The notes under the pieces: generated by a model
Seen by the model: only the letters and a program-made list of their open reading frames with translations
The model's database searches: none
What the model was told of the DNA's origin: nothing
Program-made: the position numbers and the translations under genes
Shown here: piece by piece, positions 23,910-36,410 of the stretch
How positions within the stretch are numbered: position 1 is the stretch's first letter
Layout: every line of letters starts with the position of its first letter
Assembly (NCBI RefSeq): GCF_964340395.1
Contig: NC_135569.1
Location: 15,258,519 to 15,322,518 of the forward strand
Source of the DNA: Glandiceps talaboti
Taxonomy: Eukaryota; Hemichordata; Enteropneusta; Spengelidae
DNA: 64,000 nucleotides
Reading direction: 5' to 3'

Positions 23910-25202
23910 AGGACGAATTACAGCTTCCGACGAGAACGACTTACAATTCGTCGGGAGAACAGTGCCATCTAGTGGTTGAAGAGAACAGTAAGATGCAGTA
24001 GTAGTGAAGTGGTATTTTAAGGTACAATTTTCTATACCTTCTTCCGATTTACAAAGCTTAAAGGATAAGAAAGGTTATCTTAGGCAGATGTGTTCTGTAT
24101 GTTGACTGAGGCGAAATTTATCTTTTGTAACACTAGCCTCACCATTTTATAACTCTACTTTTGAAGTTGAAGTTTACAAATACATGCAGAATTGATGGAA
24201 ATAACTTTTTTTGGGACCCTAACCATAAAGAAATGTAGGTAGGCTAAAGACTTTTTGTTGAAAGTAGTTATTATGAATGGATCTAGCAGGACCAGATATG
24301 ATACAGTGCATTTCAACATACTATACCGCAGGTTTCTCTGTTTGATACAACCACACAGATCTCAATACGAAAGTACACATGCTACACTTTAATAGCAATA
24401 TGCCGATTATGGCTACATTTTATCTAAATGAGATAAACGTACTGCAACAAGACCCAGACATGCCAGCGCCAAAGTTTTGATGTCTGCATTGTGGCACGTC
24501 AATTCATTTCATTTATACTATGGCTAGACCGACTTGGCCAAGCAGAGGCCTTGATTTCGATTGGTTATATGGAGCCATAACCCACTCTTTCTTAGGGGTG
24601 TGACCTATATTACGCTCAGCACTCAATTTGCATGCAACAAATTATACAAAATTTTGAAAGAGAACCGTTTGAGCCAATCACGCCGTAGTATAAGTAAGAT
24701 AGACAACTCGTTGACTATCTATTACTTAGACAAATTGTTGCAAGAAACTATTCATTCAATTTTTCTGTGGCATATGTAATTTATTATTAGCTTTTGCATG
24801 GTTGTAGTAAACAGAGAAGCTGTACGTGTACGGTATTATGAAAGTAGCTGTATTAATGTCTTTACTACCCATAAGATGAACATATTTCCCTCTATATAAT
24901 GGTTTATTAAGAGAGCTATTTAAATGACAGTCTCCCTATCTTAATAATAAGTTTACAGTTAAGTAAAAATGTATTTCATCTTTTGTTTCATAAAGAGAAC
25001 ATTGTTTATTGAAGGCATTTGATTTATTAGATATGAATGTGATGTTTTAACATATTCTATAATGAGGATTAAAAATGATTTTCAGATAATTATTTATTTG
25101 TCTGTTCATGACTCTTATGTTATATGGTTAAGTCCTCATTGTAGTTATTCAATACTTTCTTATTCTTTTCTGTAAAATGAGTAATCCTGAGTTAGGCAAA
25201 AA

Positions 25203-25440
25203 AAAGAGAAGAAAAACAAAAGAATTGTTTGTGGTCAGTGAGCGTATTACTTAATGAAAACACTATGTCTGTTTTTTTTTTTTGTGTGTGTGTGTGTGTG
25301 TGTTTGTCCAGCCCATGCAGTCTGCATATCCTCGGAAAACACAAAAATATCCCTCCCTACTTCAGTGAAGATAACAGCAGAGCCAATCATGAACAAGCAA
25401 ATGACATCTGACCCACATACACACTTGCTCTAAAGTATTA
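25203..25440 (+). repeat. Dispersed repeat, family B copy 2
   Basis: Matches 2427-2645, with an added GT run at 25283-25302. Absent from the paralogous 3' flank of transporter copy 1, so it inserted after the duplication or was lost from copy 1. Confidence 0.6.
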
Positions 25441-25724
25441 AAATAATACCTTGCTGCAATGAGAATTTCTCCATGGGGACAATATATCTCCCTTGAATAT
25501 TTTAATGTTCAAAAAATCTTAAAATAACCATAATTGTGATTTTTGAATATGTTTGTTTGAAAAGGTGTGACATTAATAGTTTATTGTCATCCTGTGAGTG
25601 ACCTCAATATACCACTTCTGGAACGGTTACCATGGTTATATGTTAAATGTACGTTTGTTAATCTGGGCGACCATCTTTATTTTTATGTTTAACATCTCAA
25701 CACCTTAAATACGATGGCTCAAAC

Positions 25725-26060
25725 AAACAGACAGACAGACAGACAGTGTCAGTCAGTCTTTCAGTCAGATAGTCAGTCAGTCAGTCAGTCACCCAGTCAG
25801 TCAGTCAGTCAATCACTCAGTCAGTCAGTCAGTCAGTCAGTCAGTCAGTTAGTCAGTCAGTCAGTTAGTCAGTCAGTCAATCAGTCATTCAGTCAGTCAG
25901 TCAGTCCGTCATTCAGTCATTCATTCATTCATTCAGTCAGTCAGTCATTCAAGTCAGTCAGTCAGTCAGTCAGTCATTCATTCAGTCAGTCAGTCAGTCA
26001 GTCAGTCAGTCAGTCAGTTCGCCAGCCAGCCAGCCAGTCAGTCAGTAAGTCACTCACTCC
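25725..26060. repeat. ACAG/AGTC microsatellite
   Basis: Long imperfect (CAGT)n array replacing the ACTC arrays of unit 1. The long open frame here (Ser/Gln-rich) is repeat translation. Confidence 0.95.
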
Positions 26061-26195
26061 AAACAAAGTAGAAAAGAAAGTGTCTGTACATATTGGTGAT
26101 GCTTTCAATTCATAAACACACTTTAAACTTTGAATGTCGTAGAGGTGACAATTATAAACTCAGAGGTAAGCTGTGAATCATTTATTTCATTACTG

Positions 26196-26575
26196 TAGTG
26201 TTGCAGCCAGCCTTTTGGAAGAGTGGGACATAGTGTCCCGAGACTTTCATTTCCCTGGGTCATTATCAATTTTTTGGGGGACATTATAACAAATGCTCCA
26301 ATGGCATTGTAGCACAACTGTATATTTAAAAAAAATATTTACCCACATGCTGATCCATGCTAGATATTTGCTGAATGATGATGCAGTTGCCTATCCAATA
26401 CTATTGTTATCTATACATTTGGCTGTTGCTAGGCGTGGTCATGTTGCTAAACATATTTGCATACAATTTTAGTGTGGGTCACCTATAACCCTTCACTTCC
26501 AAAATTGTGGGTCAGGTCCAAAAACTGTGTGTCATCAAATGACCCCCCCCCCCCTCCTCCCCGGCTGCAATACTG
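26196..26575. mobile_element. hAT-like non-autonomous DNA transposon with paralogous empty site
   Basis: The element begins TAGTGTTGCAGCC and ends GGCTGCAATACTG: 13-bp inverted termini matching at 11 positions. It is flanked by TTACTG (26190-26195) and TTATTG (26576-26581). Unit 1 has a single ATTACTGGTCC at the same place (about 17420), the empty site. Termini of the CAGTG type suggest hAT, but hAT normally makes 8-bp duplications and only six bases are evident, so the superfamily is tentative. No ORF. Confidence 0.7.
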
Positions 26576-26635
26576 TTATTGGTCCAAAATTTAGCCATAC
26601 ATAAATGATTATAAATATTAATTAAAAATATATAA

Positions 26636-26849
26636 TTTAAACACCACTAAGATGTAAGAATGTTCCATCAAAATTCAGACCAATCTGCCCAATAATTTTT
26701 AAGTTTTTTGACCAAAATTCACACTCTTTTACTCAAATCACACATCGCTGGTAAGATCATTTTGATTTGAACATTTCCCAACTAGACACCCAAGGTAATA
26801 TACACACCAAATATCATGACAATTGGTCCAGCGGTTTTTGAGTTTGTTG

Positions 26850-26896
<47 letters not shown>

Positions 26897-28570
26897 ACAC
26901 ACACATACATACATACATACATACAAACACTTTGCCATGCCTATAGCACTACTGAACCTTATCAGTTCAGTTGTGCTAAAAAAAACACCCCAGATTTAAA
27001 GACAGCTTTGTCCGAGTAATTAGTAAGAAGAGTTGAACCAACATTGTAAATGACAGGCCTTTATACGGCACCATCCAAAATGTACCAACAACAGAAATAT
27101 TGTGCTCTGACTTGTGAGAATGAGTTAGATCCACAAATTACTCCAAGAGTCAGACAAACACTGCTTAGACTTCTTACATACAGTTTTAATTATAGCATAC
27201 TCATAAAATATCACAATGCACAGACAAGTAACTGTTCTTTGCAAAGTGTGTTTATTGTTTGAAAAAAAAACAAAAACAGATTAGCACATTTAACATATGT
27301 ACACATTTCATTGGCCACATAGTTACACTTTATCAAATTTAATAATTACATGATACATTATTTGATGGTTTGTTTAGAGGCAAAAAAAATCACAATTTTC
27401 AACAGCAGACAGTTGTCCTAGAGTAAGGAACCCCCCATCCCACACCACCCCAAACCAAACTGAGCATGCTCATATGCAAAGGACTGTGGGTTTATTTGTT
27501 GTTATGGTAACATAAAATCTTGGTTGATCAAAGATAGCCTGTAAGCAGGGGGGACAAACCTTAGATAAACACAGAATGTACCTTGGTTTGGGTAAAACTA
27601 CATGGCCATCTGTAAATATGAATGCTTGGCTAGGGGGTAACAGAGGTAGATGTTTAGTAAACCACTGTCAAAGTGGCAACATGTATTTCACTAACTTTAT
27701 TATGGTTGAGAAAAAATCTATTTGGTTCATAAAAATATCTTTTTTGATGACAACCAATCAATATAGGAGAAAAAGTTGGTATTGAGGTAATTATAATACT
27801 GACTTACAGTTTTACTATAAATGTCAGAAATATGTACTGACTTTAATTACTGACAGAAAATGTTTTACAACAGTTCCGTGGGTTGATTTCGCCATCTTCT
27901 GTAAAAAGTTGATTTTTATCATGTTTGGAAGCCATTTGTTGATTGGTTGGTTCATTAGTAAATGTTAAGTAATGATCTCAACAAACGAATCAAATTGAAG
28001 CTTATAAATGAGTAAATTGGGTTCTTAGGTATATCATAGTTCCCTACTAATATCAATGTCTCCCTTCTGAAATATGTTGGTGATAGTTCTAAAGGTCTGA
28101 TGCATATGGACACTTTCTCACTTGCACACGATATTTGAGTAGAGTGGCTGGTGCATAATTTGTACTGGCATTGCTGGCACAGTCCTCACCTAGAATTCAG
28201 TCAAGTAAGGATGTTTTCGGGTCTTACCTTTCCCCTGCTGTAAGCCTGGCATTTGGCTAGCTGTCGTTTGAAGGTTCGACCAGAATGAAGCTATACATTC
28301 TTCCTGGTTTTTAAATTTATCCAGATGTCAATAGCGCGTCACCACATGATTAGAACCAACTCCAACCAAGATGATTGAGTTGTACAATCTAAACATATAA
28401 TTACCACATTCATGTGGGAAATTGTAATCGAATTTCAGATATGAATAAACAACTGCTATCGTAATGCCAGGTGTGGTAGGGGAAAAATGAGAGATAAACA
28501 TTCCCACATGAATGGATTCTAAGCACAGTCTCCACTATGGGCAGTTTAGTGGTTGCTATATAAATGTGAT
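26636..28570. other. No exon recognised; contains an AC microsatellite
   Basis: (CA)n and (CATA)n at 26853-26926 follow GACAATTGGTCCAGCGGTTT, a typical mobile-element tail motif. A copy of the palindrome-bearing motif TGAGCATGCTCA lies near 27462. The remainder is AT-rich without supported genes. Confidence 0.4.
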
Positions 28571-28731
28571 AGGTTAGAGGTTGCTAAGTAAAAGATTAAG
28601 GGTTGCCATGTGAAATATTAGGGATTGCTATGTGAAAGATTAGGGATTGCTATGTGAAAGATTAGAGGTTGCTATGTGAAAGATTACAGGTTGCTAGGTG
28701 AAAGATTACAGGTTGCTAGGTGAAAGTTTAA
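28571..28731. repeat. 22-bp minisatellite
   Basis: About seven units of GGTTGCTATGTGAAAGATTA with small variations. Confidence 0.9.
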
Positions 28732-29191
28732 TCCAATGGGTTTATAGAGCAAGCAAGGATTCTATACCCAGGGAGTTGAGTCACTGTAAAGGGTTGCTGT
28801 GCCATTATAGGTCCATGTCTGGGGTAACACTTGTAAAGTGTTTTGACAACAGTATGGGAAAACACTATATAATAACTTACACTGTAATAGTATGACGGAT
28901 TTCGTCTCACACTTGTAATGTATTACACCAAGCTGTGTGAATGGGTATCTGGTAGGATGTGATTGTTATGTGAAGGTTTACACAGCTGAGTGAATGGGTA
29001 CCTGGTAGGATGCGATTGTTTTGTAACAGGATATATTTGTAAGGGCTCAGAGGAATCTACATGCCCAATGCAGTTGAAAAAAGTGTAATCTATTTGTAAC
29101 ATCAAGTGTCTCTGCAAAGGGAGATAACTGAACAATGTTTTAACAATACTTCTTTGTGCGTGGGGAAAGCGTCATATATAAATGCACATTG

Positions 29192-29881
29192 TTAAAGAGG
29201 AACATTACTACAAAAAATAATGGCTTTTTTTGGGTGCGGGGGTGGGTGGGGGTGTAAATTTGGGTTCTGGTGAGTTGTTTCGTCATTTCACATCACATAA
29301 ATATATTGCAATTGCCAAGACACACTTAATTGAATCTTGTGCCACATTCATTGTTCTTTGACTGTCTTAGCAGTGATCCAGTGTTGCATCATGGGAGTAA
29401 ACAAATATGCATACATCTTTGATGAAAGACATAACACCTATAATATTCATGACACCTATAATATAATATTATATTCAGGTAGGGTCATAAATATTCATTG
29501 TTCCTCTATGCATATACATGTCTGCTAACTCCCACAATGCAACACAGCACCACTGCTATGACAATGAATGCATATACATACATGTCTGCTAACTCCCACA
29601 ATGCAACACAGCACCACTGCTAGGATAATGAATGCATATACATGTCTGCTGACTCCCACAATGCAACACAGCACCACTGCTATGACAATGAATGCATATA
29701 CACATTGGCTAACTCCCACAATGCAACACAGCGTCACTGCTAGGATAATGAATGTGAAACAGATTTCAATTTGGTAATTTCTTATCAATCACGTAAATGT
29801 GATGTTATTTCATGACGTTACTCTCGAGAGGATAAAGTTTATAAAAATGCCTTTAATTCCTGGAGTGGTGTTCCCCTTTAA
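29192..29881. mobile_element. MITE of the 'AAAGGGGAA' family with an internal tandem array
   Basis: The left end TTAAAGAGGAACATTACTAC and the complement of the right end (TTAAAGGGGAACACCACTCC) form imperfect inverted termini. Inside, a roughly 60-bp unit with CTAACTCCCACAATGCAACA is repeated four times (29511-29760), and a matching inverted copy lies near 29345-29420. Similar termini occur at 6370 and 35261. No transposase. Confidence 0.5.
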
Positions 29882-29934
29882 GCCAGCACCTGTACACTGT
29901 AAATGGAAGCAAATAGTAAACATACATGTACTTT

Positions 29935-30392
29935 AGGGATGATCGCACAATGTCACACAAGCTCAAAAAGCGAACTTCGTTGTTATGGGCGGGAGGGGTT
30001 TGGCATCAATGCAATTACTGAACTTCATTTTCGAACTTCTATTAAACCAAGTTTCCAAAGTTTTCATGTCTTCAATAATAGAAACTTCTTTATTTACTAC
30101 TTAGATGTTGATAAGGTGCTAAAAATTTCTAATATTTGATACAGCGCTGTGTTTACAGTTTGATCTGTCATCATGTCAGTAAAACAGATTCATAAGGTTG
30201 GAACTTCATGTTTATTATCATGATTTTACATAGCATCGATCGTAGTGGTATGACCGCTAAAAGTTTCAGCACGGTTTAAATGTGTGATGTCACATTTTTG
30301 AATGTTCATTTAAGGGGAGGGGGAGGGGGAGGGGTGTCCTAAAGGAACGATGACCGCTTATTGAGCATGTGTGACATTTTGCAGTCACCCCT
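29935..30392. mobile_element. MITE, 'CACAATGTCACACAA' family copy 1
   Basis: The left terminus AGGGATGATCGCACAATGTC is mirrored at the right by GAGCATGTGTGACATTTTGC followed by AGTCACCCCT. Internal order is shared with 50591-51143, including TCATCATGTC/ACATCGATCGTA and G-rich runs. Non-coding. Confidence 0.55.
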
Positions 30393-30616
30393 TACAGATA
30401 TCAAATATTTACATAACAAAATGTCACAAAAAATAATGACTTTCAACCAACATATACAAACTATAAATAAATCTCTATGAATTTGTTAATAAAACATTTG
30501 TTATTACTGATATTCTCTCTATATAATATCAATTCTATTTGTTTTCGCACTTTGTGTTGTCAAGTTTGTTAAAATGTTCAGGCAGAATGCATGTCAGAGA
30601 TCAATTACCTTGAAGA

Positions 30617-30956
30617 TTAAAGTCACCATATGGATGAGGATTGATATTTATTTGAGATATTTTTAATTTATAAAACAATTTTATTGAAAAATCAAAGTGT
30701 CTTTGTAACGCAATACATTGCAAAAATTAAAAAAAAAAGTGTAAAAAGTTTGTAATTGTACATAATAATAAAATCTACAATTTAGTAATCTTTTGCAATT
30801 TATTGAGTTACAAACAAGGACTTGGCATATGTTGTTTCACATTGATTTTTCAAGTAGGAAGTCATGATAAAATTGTTTTATAAATTAAAAATCCCCTCCC
30901 CCCCCCAAAAAAAAAAAAAATAAAAAAAAAAATCCTTATCCATATGGTGACTTTAA
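30617..30956. mobile_element. MITE, 'AAAGTCACCATATGGAT' family copy 1
   Basis: Inverted ends: TTAAAGTCACCATATGGATG at left, and the complement of CCTTATCCATATGGTGACTT at right. AT-rich interior including ACAAACAAGGACTTGGCATA. A second copy is at 49754-50118. About 340 bp, non-coding. Confidence 0.7.
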
Positions 30957-31174
30957 AGTTATCAAAATCTCTTATTAAAAGTTTGTTCCTGGTCCTTTAG
31001 GAAAGAAATTTGTAAGATCAAAATCTTCTTTTCAAGGAAAATAACACTTTCTTTAGCTATACAGTTAACACAGTACACAGTGGCCATGTTGGCTTCATTT
31101 TTATATCATCATTTTGTGACCTTTCTTTAAAATTCTTTATGGTGACGCCTGATTTATTTAAGTCACTAGACTTA

Positions 31175-31400
31175 GGGCACGAGTATTTTCCAGCTGAATG
31201 AAGACAAATATTGGAGAATAACATAATTATACCAGCAGCAGTAATATCAAAGAAATATTGGGAAAAGTAACGACAATTTTGAACACAGCAGAACCAGTGA
31301 TGTAGACACGCATTGTTTTGACATAGACGTGCATTGTTGTGATGTAGAAAGACCAGAGTATATATTCCATATTTTTTGTTCAACTTGGCTCGTGCCTGTT
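31175..31400 (-). repeat. Dispersed repeat, family C copy 2 (inverted)
   Basis: Inverted counterpart of 3290-3560; for example GAAAGACCAGAGTATATATTCC here is complementary in content to the block at about 3339-3360. It lies alone in a gene-free stretch. Confidence 0.5.
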
Positions 31401-32130
31401 ATTAGGACAGTTTCATGTTATTTGTCATTAAGAGTTACCATTTTGTCATGGCACAAGGTATGTGAGAAGTCAAGTTGTGGGTCTATGGTCTATGCCATCA
31501 GCTTCAATTATGGTTCTTGACAACAAAGCATTTCCCCAGACTCTGTAGGGGTGGTTAGATGGGATGATCCCTCAACAGTGAGTCCGTGCCCTGGGGATGG
31601 TACCAGTGGCCAGCTCAGTAGGGGTGTGTGGCCAGTGCTGGAAACCCCATGCTCCATTTTAGACCCAGTTTGACCAAAAATCAATACCCCATTTTAGACA
31701 ATTACAGGTTTTTACAAAGATGACAGTTAGACCTAAATACATTTTCCTTACGAGGCAACATTTTGGGACAATTAATGGCAGTTATAAACAGACCCCATTT
31801 TAGACCAAAGGGCTAGAAAAGGAACCCGAAAGGGTGGCATATATATGAATACTCAAATCTGGGGAGTAGCCTCCCTGGCGTCTGGGCACAGTACAGTTCC
31901 TCTATGATGCTGTGTGGTCTGAATAACCTACACTCTCATACAACTCAGATGAACATATGTAAAACTTGGGACGGACAGTATAATGAAGCTCTACTTTTTT
32001 CAAGAATAGTAACACTGATAATGCATTGAAATGGTCACAATGACAAGTGCCGTAACTATGCTGTCCAAATAACTCATACAGAAAAAACCCGGGCCATCAG
32101 CACAATGTTGATTGAACCTAAAAATCTGTA
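31401..32130. other. No gene seen
   Basis: Unique-looking sequence, no splice-paired frames recognised on either strand. Confidence 0.4.
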
Positions 32131-32310
32131 TTTACAGTAAACCTGGGAATATGTATATTGATTGATAGTAAAAATGGGAATCTGTATATCTATTGATAGT
32201 AAATGTGTGAATCTGCATATATATTGACGGTAAACCTAAGAATCTGTATATCTATTTCCAATAAACCTGGGAATCTGTATATCTATAGATGGTAAACCTG
32301 GGAATCTGCA
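32131..32310. repeat. 33-bp degenerate minisatellite
   Basis: About five units with AACCTGGGAATCTGTATATC, then ATTGATAGT, showing substantial divergence. Confidence 0.8.
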
Positions 32311-32510
32311 TACTTCATACTACTGCAATGATTCTGTACAATCTGAACACCGAATCCAGGAATCTGTATATTTATCAATCATTGACATCACCAGAAGAAG
32401 CATAAGAAATGGATATAACATGAGCGCCCTCTACGGGATCTTCGACACTTTTATGTAAATTTTCAGCAATGACACTAGGAAACAAGTGACATGTTTGCTT
32501 TTCACAACAA

Positions 32511-33042
32511 TACAACAATGTTCCACCAACTGTATCTCTTAGCTTGTCTCAAGCTGTGCTACAACTATCTACTAGCAGTAAGTTTCTCTGTTGATCACAG
32601 TGTAATCTTTCACTCCCTGATGTTTATTTAGTGTACATTTCACCAGTGGAGTATTAAGTAGACTCTTCAGGATAGCGACACTGGGAGATATTTAATCTGG
32701 TATAATAAACAAAGTTGTAAAGTTGTCTTGTGTTCTAGTTGCTAATTTAACATTAAATGTTGGAGTTGTTTGTTTATTAGTCTGAGTGAAGTGAGTGAGT
32801 GTATGTGTGTCATATTATCTGTGTAGTGACTAGCCAGCCTTGGTATTATCAACAATTTTTTTACAATTAAATATCAGGGAATGAAAGATTACACTGTGAT
32901 CAATAGAGAAACTTGCTGTTAGTAGGTAGTTTTAGCACAGCTTGAGACAGGCTAAGAGATACAGTTGGTGGAACATTGTAGTAGGTAGTTGTAGCACAGC
33001 TTGAGACAGTCTAAGAGATACAGTTGGTGGAACATTGTTGTA
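32511..33042. mobile_element. Long inverted repeat (MITE-like) with duplicated right end
   Basis: The left arm of about 110 bp (from ACAATGTTCCACCAACTGTA to TTTCACTCCCTGAT) is mirrored by 32874-32979. A second copy of the outer 60 bp of the right arm follows immediately (32980-33042). The spacer is about 250 bp of AT-rich sequence with no ORF. Confidence 0.8.
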
Positions 33043-33480
33043 TAAACAATTTCTACCACAAACAAGCTATTTTTTCTTCAAGTTAAACACACTTTTTGAT
33101 TACTTTTTATTTACAAAGCAAATGAAAAGTCAGCACAACATTCACAATTTAGGAAAGTGTTTGAAAATTCTATGCTTTACTGCTGCATCATTCGATCATG
33201 ATGTTATTAAAATGTGACTTTTTCTAGAAATAACCCTAAAATGTTATTCTCCCTAGAAAATAAAAAACAACGAAAAAGCACTTTAACTATGAAATTTCTG
33301 ACTATAATTCTAGTTATGTACTTTTGCACCAATAATTTGTCAAAATTTTAGACATATATTTCAGAAAATTAATTTCATTCCATGGTTATTTGTGCAAGAA
33401 ATAACACAGTAAACCTCAAAGCCATATTATGTATTCACAGAGAAAAGGAGAAAAGGACATCAACACCCTTATGTTTGACA

Positions 33481-34200
33481 TAACTTGATACAATGTACAT
33501 GTATCATATCTGATAGAATAACTTGATACAATGTGTTATATCTGATATAATAACTTGATACAATGTATTATATCTGATACAATAACTTGATACAATGTGT
33601 TATATCTGATATAATAACTTGATACAATGTATTATATCTGATACAATAACTTGATACAATGTATTATATCTGATACAATAACTTGATACAATGTATTATA
33701 TCTGATACAATAACTTGATACAATGTGTTATATCTGATACAATAACTTGATACAATGTATTATATCTGATACAATAACTTGATACAATGTATTATATCTG
33801 ATACAATAACTTGATACAATGTATTATATCTGATACAATAACTTGATACAATGTATTATATCTGATACAATAACTTGATACAATGTATTATATTTGATAC
33901 AATAACTTGATACAATGTATTATATCTGATACAATAACTTGATACAATATATTATATCTGATACAATAACTTGATACAATGTATTATATCTGATACAATA
34001 ACTTGATACAATGTATTATATCTGATACAATAACTTGATACAATGTATTATATCTGATACCATAACTTGATACAGTGTATTATATCTGATACAATAACTT
34101 GATACAATGTATTATATCTGATACAATAACTTGATACAATGTATTATATCTGATACAATAACTTGATACAATGTATTATATCTGACATAATAACTTGATG
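33481..34200. repeat. 32-bp minisatellite
   Basis: About 22 highly uniform units of AACTTGATACAATGTATTAT followed by ATCTGATACAAT. Edge units are diverged. No relation to an exon was found. Confidence 0.95.
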
Positions 34201-36172
34201 CAACCAATCTTGTATCCAACACAATGACTTGACACCATCATTTTTAAATCTCACACAATATTTGAAACGAAGGCAAGATTTTCAACAGTGATATGTAAAT
34301 ATATATCAAAACATTTTGGGCACTAAAACTGTCCACCAGTTTACTCTCTGTGTTGACCCATTGTGTTAAGACTTAGTAAGGCTTGTATTGTCTGGGTTGT
34401 CTAGAATGGGTCAATCACCAGAGTGTATGATATGGGACAGAGTACAGACTACTAGGAGATATTACGATAGTTTCTACATTTCTATATACAGTGATCACAC
34501 AACCTTGGTTAAAGGATGTGATATATTCAATTATCTAATATACAAACATACTGTGGTGTTACCTTTCCATTGTTACTTACATACCAAGTCAAAGGCAAAT
34601 ATATCCATTAATCCTTGTGACGCCACGTCGTTGATATCCGCGACGTAGCACTTCTCCATTCTAGGCCACGTCGTTGATATCAATGACAACAGAGTAATTT
34701 GCATATGCTGTCAATTAATTCAATTAATCAATTAATTCATCTTCTTTATTCACACTAGTTTACCTTTCTTTACATTTTTAAGATGAGATGTTTCTAGACA
34801 CAACTACAAGTTACACTGTAACATTTACACAGTCCAACACCCTTATGACATTTGAATCAATAGGTGTACTAAATATTTACATGCAAATTTCATTTCACAA
34901 AAGCACAAATTTCAATAGTAATTTTATCACAAGTCAGCCAAGTTGACTATATGAGGCACCGTATGTTTTATAATCTGTCCACCCCTACTTAAGCAACATG
35001 GAATCTTCCAACACACTCATTAAAAGTTGGCACATACCAAGGCTTCAGGAAATAGAGGGAACATTACTGCAACAAGGCTTCAAATTCTTTCCTTGACATT
35101 GCACTGTCATTTTTTTTCCAGGCAGATTGGAGTAAATTATGTTGTTCTCGACAGCGACTTCTGATAGTTTTGCTTTCGATGACAAACACTGGTATATCCA
35201 CCTGTCACAGGAAGAGAAGAATTGTTTGAATGATACAAATCAGACCGTACATAACTCATTAAAGGGGAACACCACCCCAGGTAATAAAGGCATTGTTATA
35301 AACTTGAGTTCTGGAGATTGGACGACGGAACATAACTATTTGTGATTCAGCATTCTTGTCAAGTAGTATTTATATAAGCTATATTTATCATGTTTAGACT
35401 GGTTCGTTCTCTAAACATATAAGTGTACATCTCTCAGGTTCACTTAGAGCTCTCCCGCATCAGTTCAGTATTAATGCAGGCAAAAGCCAGAGTACTGGGG
35501 AAAGCTTGCATTTTTCGGTAGGGTCAAACTCAACAATACTCTTCTACAGCATGGGAAATGAGGATCAACCCAGACTATATGGAGAGCATGAACTCCACAG
35601 TGGTAAGAGGCAAGTAGTCTATCAATCTTGTTACTCTCACACAGAATTTTGTGCTCCCCCTACATATTCACATGATGATGTCGTCACATCACCATGTGAT
35701 TTTAGTTTAAACACACTGGAGGTGGAGTTCGTTTGCATAAATTTCCACGATAGTCGAAAAAGCTGTACCAAATGAATATTAATGAGCGATGATGACAGTC
35801 TGTCAATTTGTAATGGATTGCTACTGACATCCACTGTTTGTGCTGTGCCCACCATGCAGTTGAACCACAATTAACACCTTGAGTAACGAGATTGACTAGA
35901 TTAATGTGTAAAGATAGCGTCATGTAAAATCGGAATACGGTCGTCAGGAACTAGACTTCGAGGCAAGTGGTTTCATCACTCAACTTCTGATATTTACAGG
36001 CAAATGGCCATACATATACTTGGTTACTTACTTCATGATCTTCTACTTTTTAAAATGTTTATTCAATGTTTATCATATTTATGTAACCGAAAGATAACCA
36101 TTTTTCTACAGTGAGAACTGACTTCCAGGGAGTTTCTGACCTTTACTATCAGACTATCACAAATACAGACAA
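34201..36172. other. No exon recognised; small repeats only
   Basis: Contains a short duplication GCCACGTCGTTGATATC (about 34622 and 34664) and an 'AAAGGGGAA' terminus at 35261-35300. The missing C-terminal exon of PLEKHM2 would be expected somewhere between about 26.6 and 36.7 kb, but I could not find it. Confidence 0.4.
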
Positions 36173-36410
36173 TGGGGGACTTGCAATCAGACTGAGCATG
36201 CTCAGAGGCAAAGGACTATGGGATTGTCTGTAGTTATCGGAATACCTCATCTGGAGCTATCATTAGAAAGGTCTTACAAAGGTCAGAGTAACCATGAATT
36301 AATTATTTGTGGTTACAAACTATGTAACAATATTGTTTACAATACTGATCGATTGATATTTATTACCACATTTCCCATGATGCAACATTCAAGATGGCAA
36401 GTTCCCTATT
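36173..36410 (+). mobile_element. MITE, 'GGAACTTGC' family copy 1
   Basis: About 240 bp with imperfect inverted ends (GGGGGACTTGCAATC, and the complement of GATGGCAAGTTCCC). It holds the palindrome TGAGCATGCTCA and CCCATGATGCAACATTC. An inverted full copy is at 48344-48592. Confidence 0.65.

Larger units (their letters stand above)
20549..23972 (+). pseudogene. Cationic amino acid transporter copy 2, frameshifted
   Basis: Exons 20549-22114, 22878-22986 and 23761-23972 match copy 1, with the same splice sites and phases. Near 20878 a 4-bp deletion (copy 1 CTGATTGGATGG, copy 2 CTGGATGG) puts a TAG at 20888-20890, truncating the protein after about 113 residues. A seven-G run at 20997-21003 (six in copy 1) adds one base and restores the original frame, so everything downstream stays open. 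An in-frame 33-bp loss removes part of the hydrophilic loop near 21847. In exon 3 an AAC repeat encodes about 19 Asn and shifts the tail frame, ending at TAG 23970-23972. If the two early indels were sequencing errors, or if translation restarted at Met 21008, a product could still form. As read, it is a pseudogene. Confidence 0.8.
18041..26635. repeat. Tandem duplication unit 2 (transporter copy 2)
   Basis: Collinear with 8848-17476. It lacks the TAA-flanked element of unit 1. Unit-specific insertions occur at about 19380-20230, 24019-24250, 24300-24840, 25203-25440 and 26196-26575. Confidence 0.85.

Noticed and set aside
25714-26115. 133-codon Ser/Gln repeat frame
   Set aside because: Translation of an AGTC microsatellite.
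27050-27262. 70-codon plus-strand frame
   Set aside because: Looks mildly protein-like but lacks splice sites or recognisable family features.
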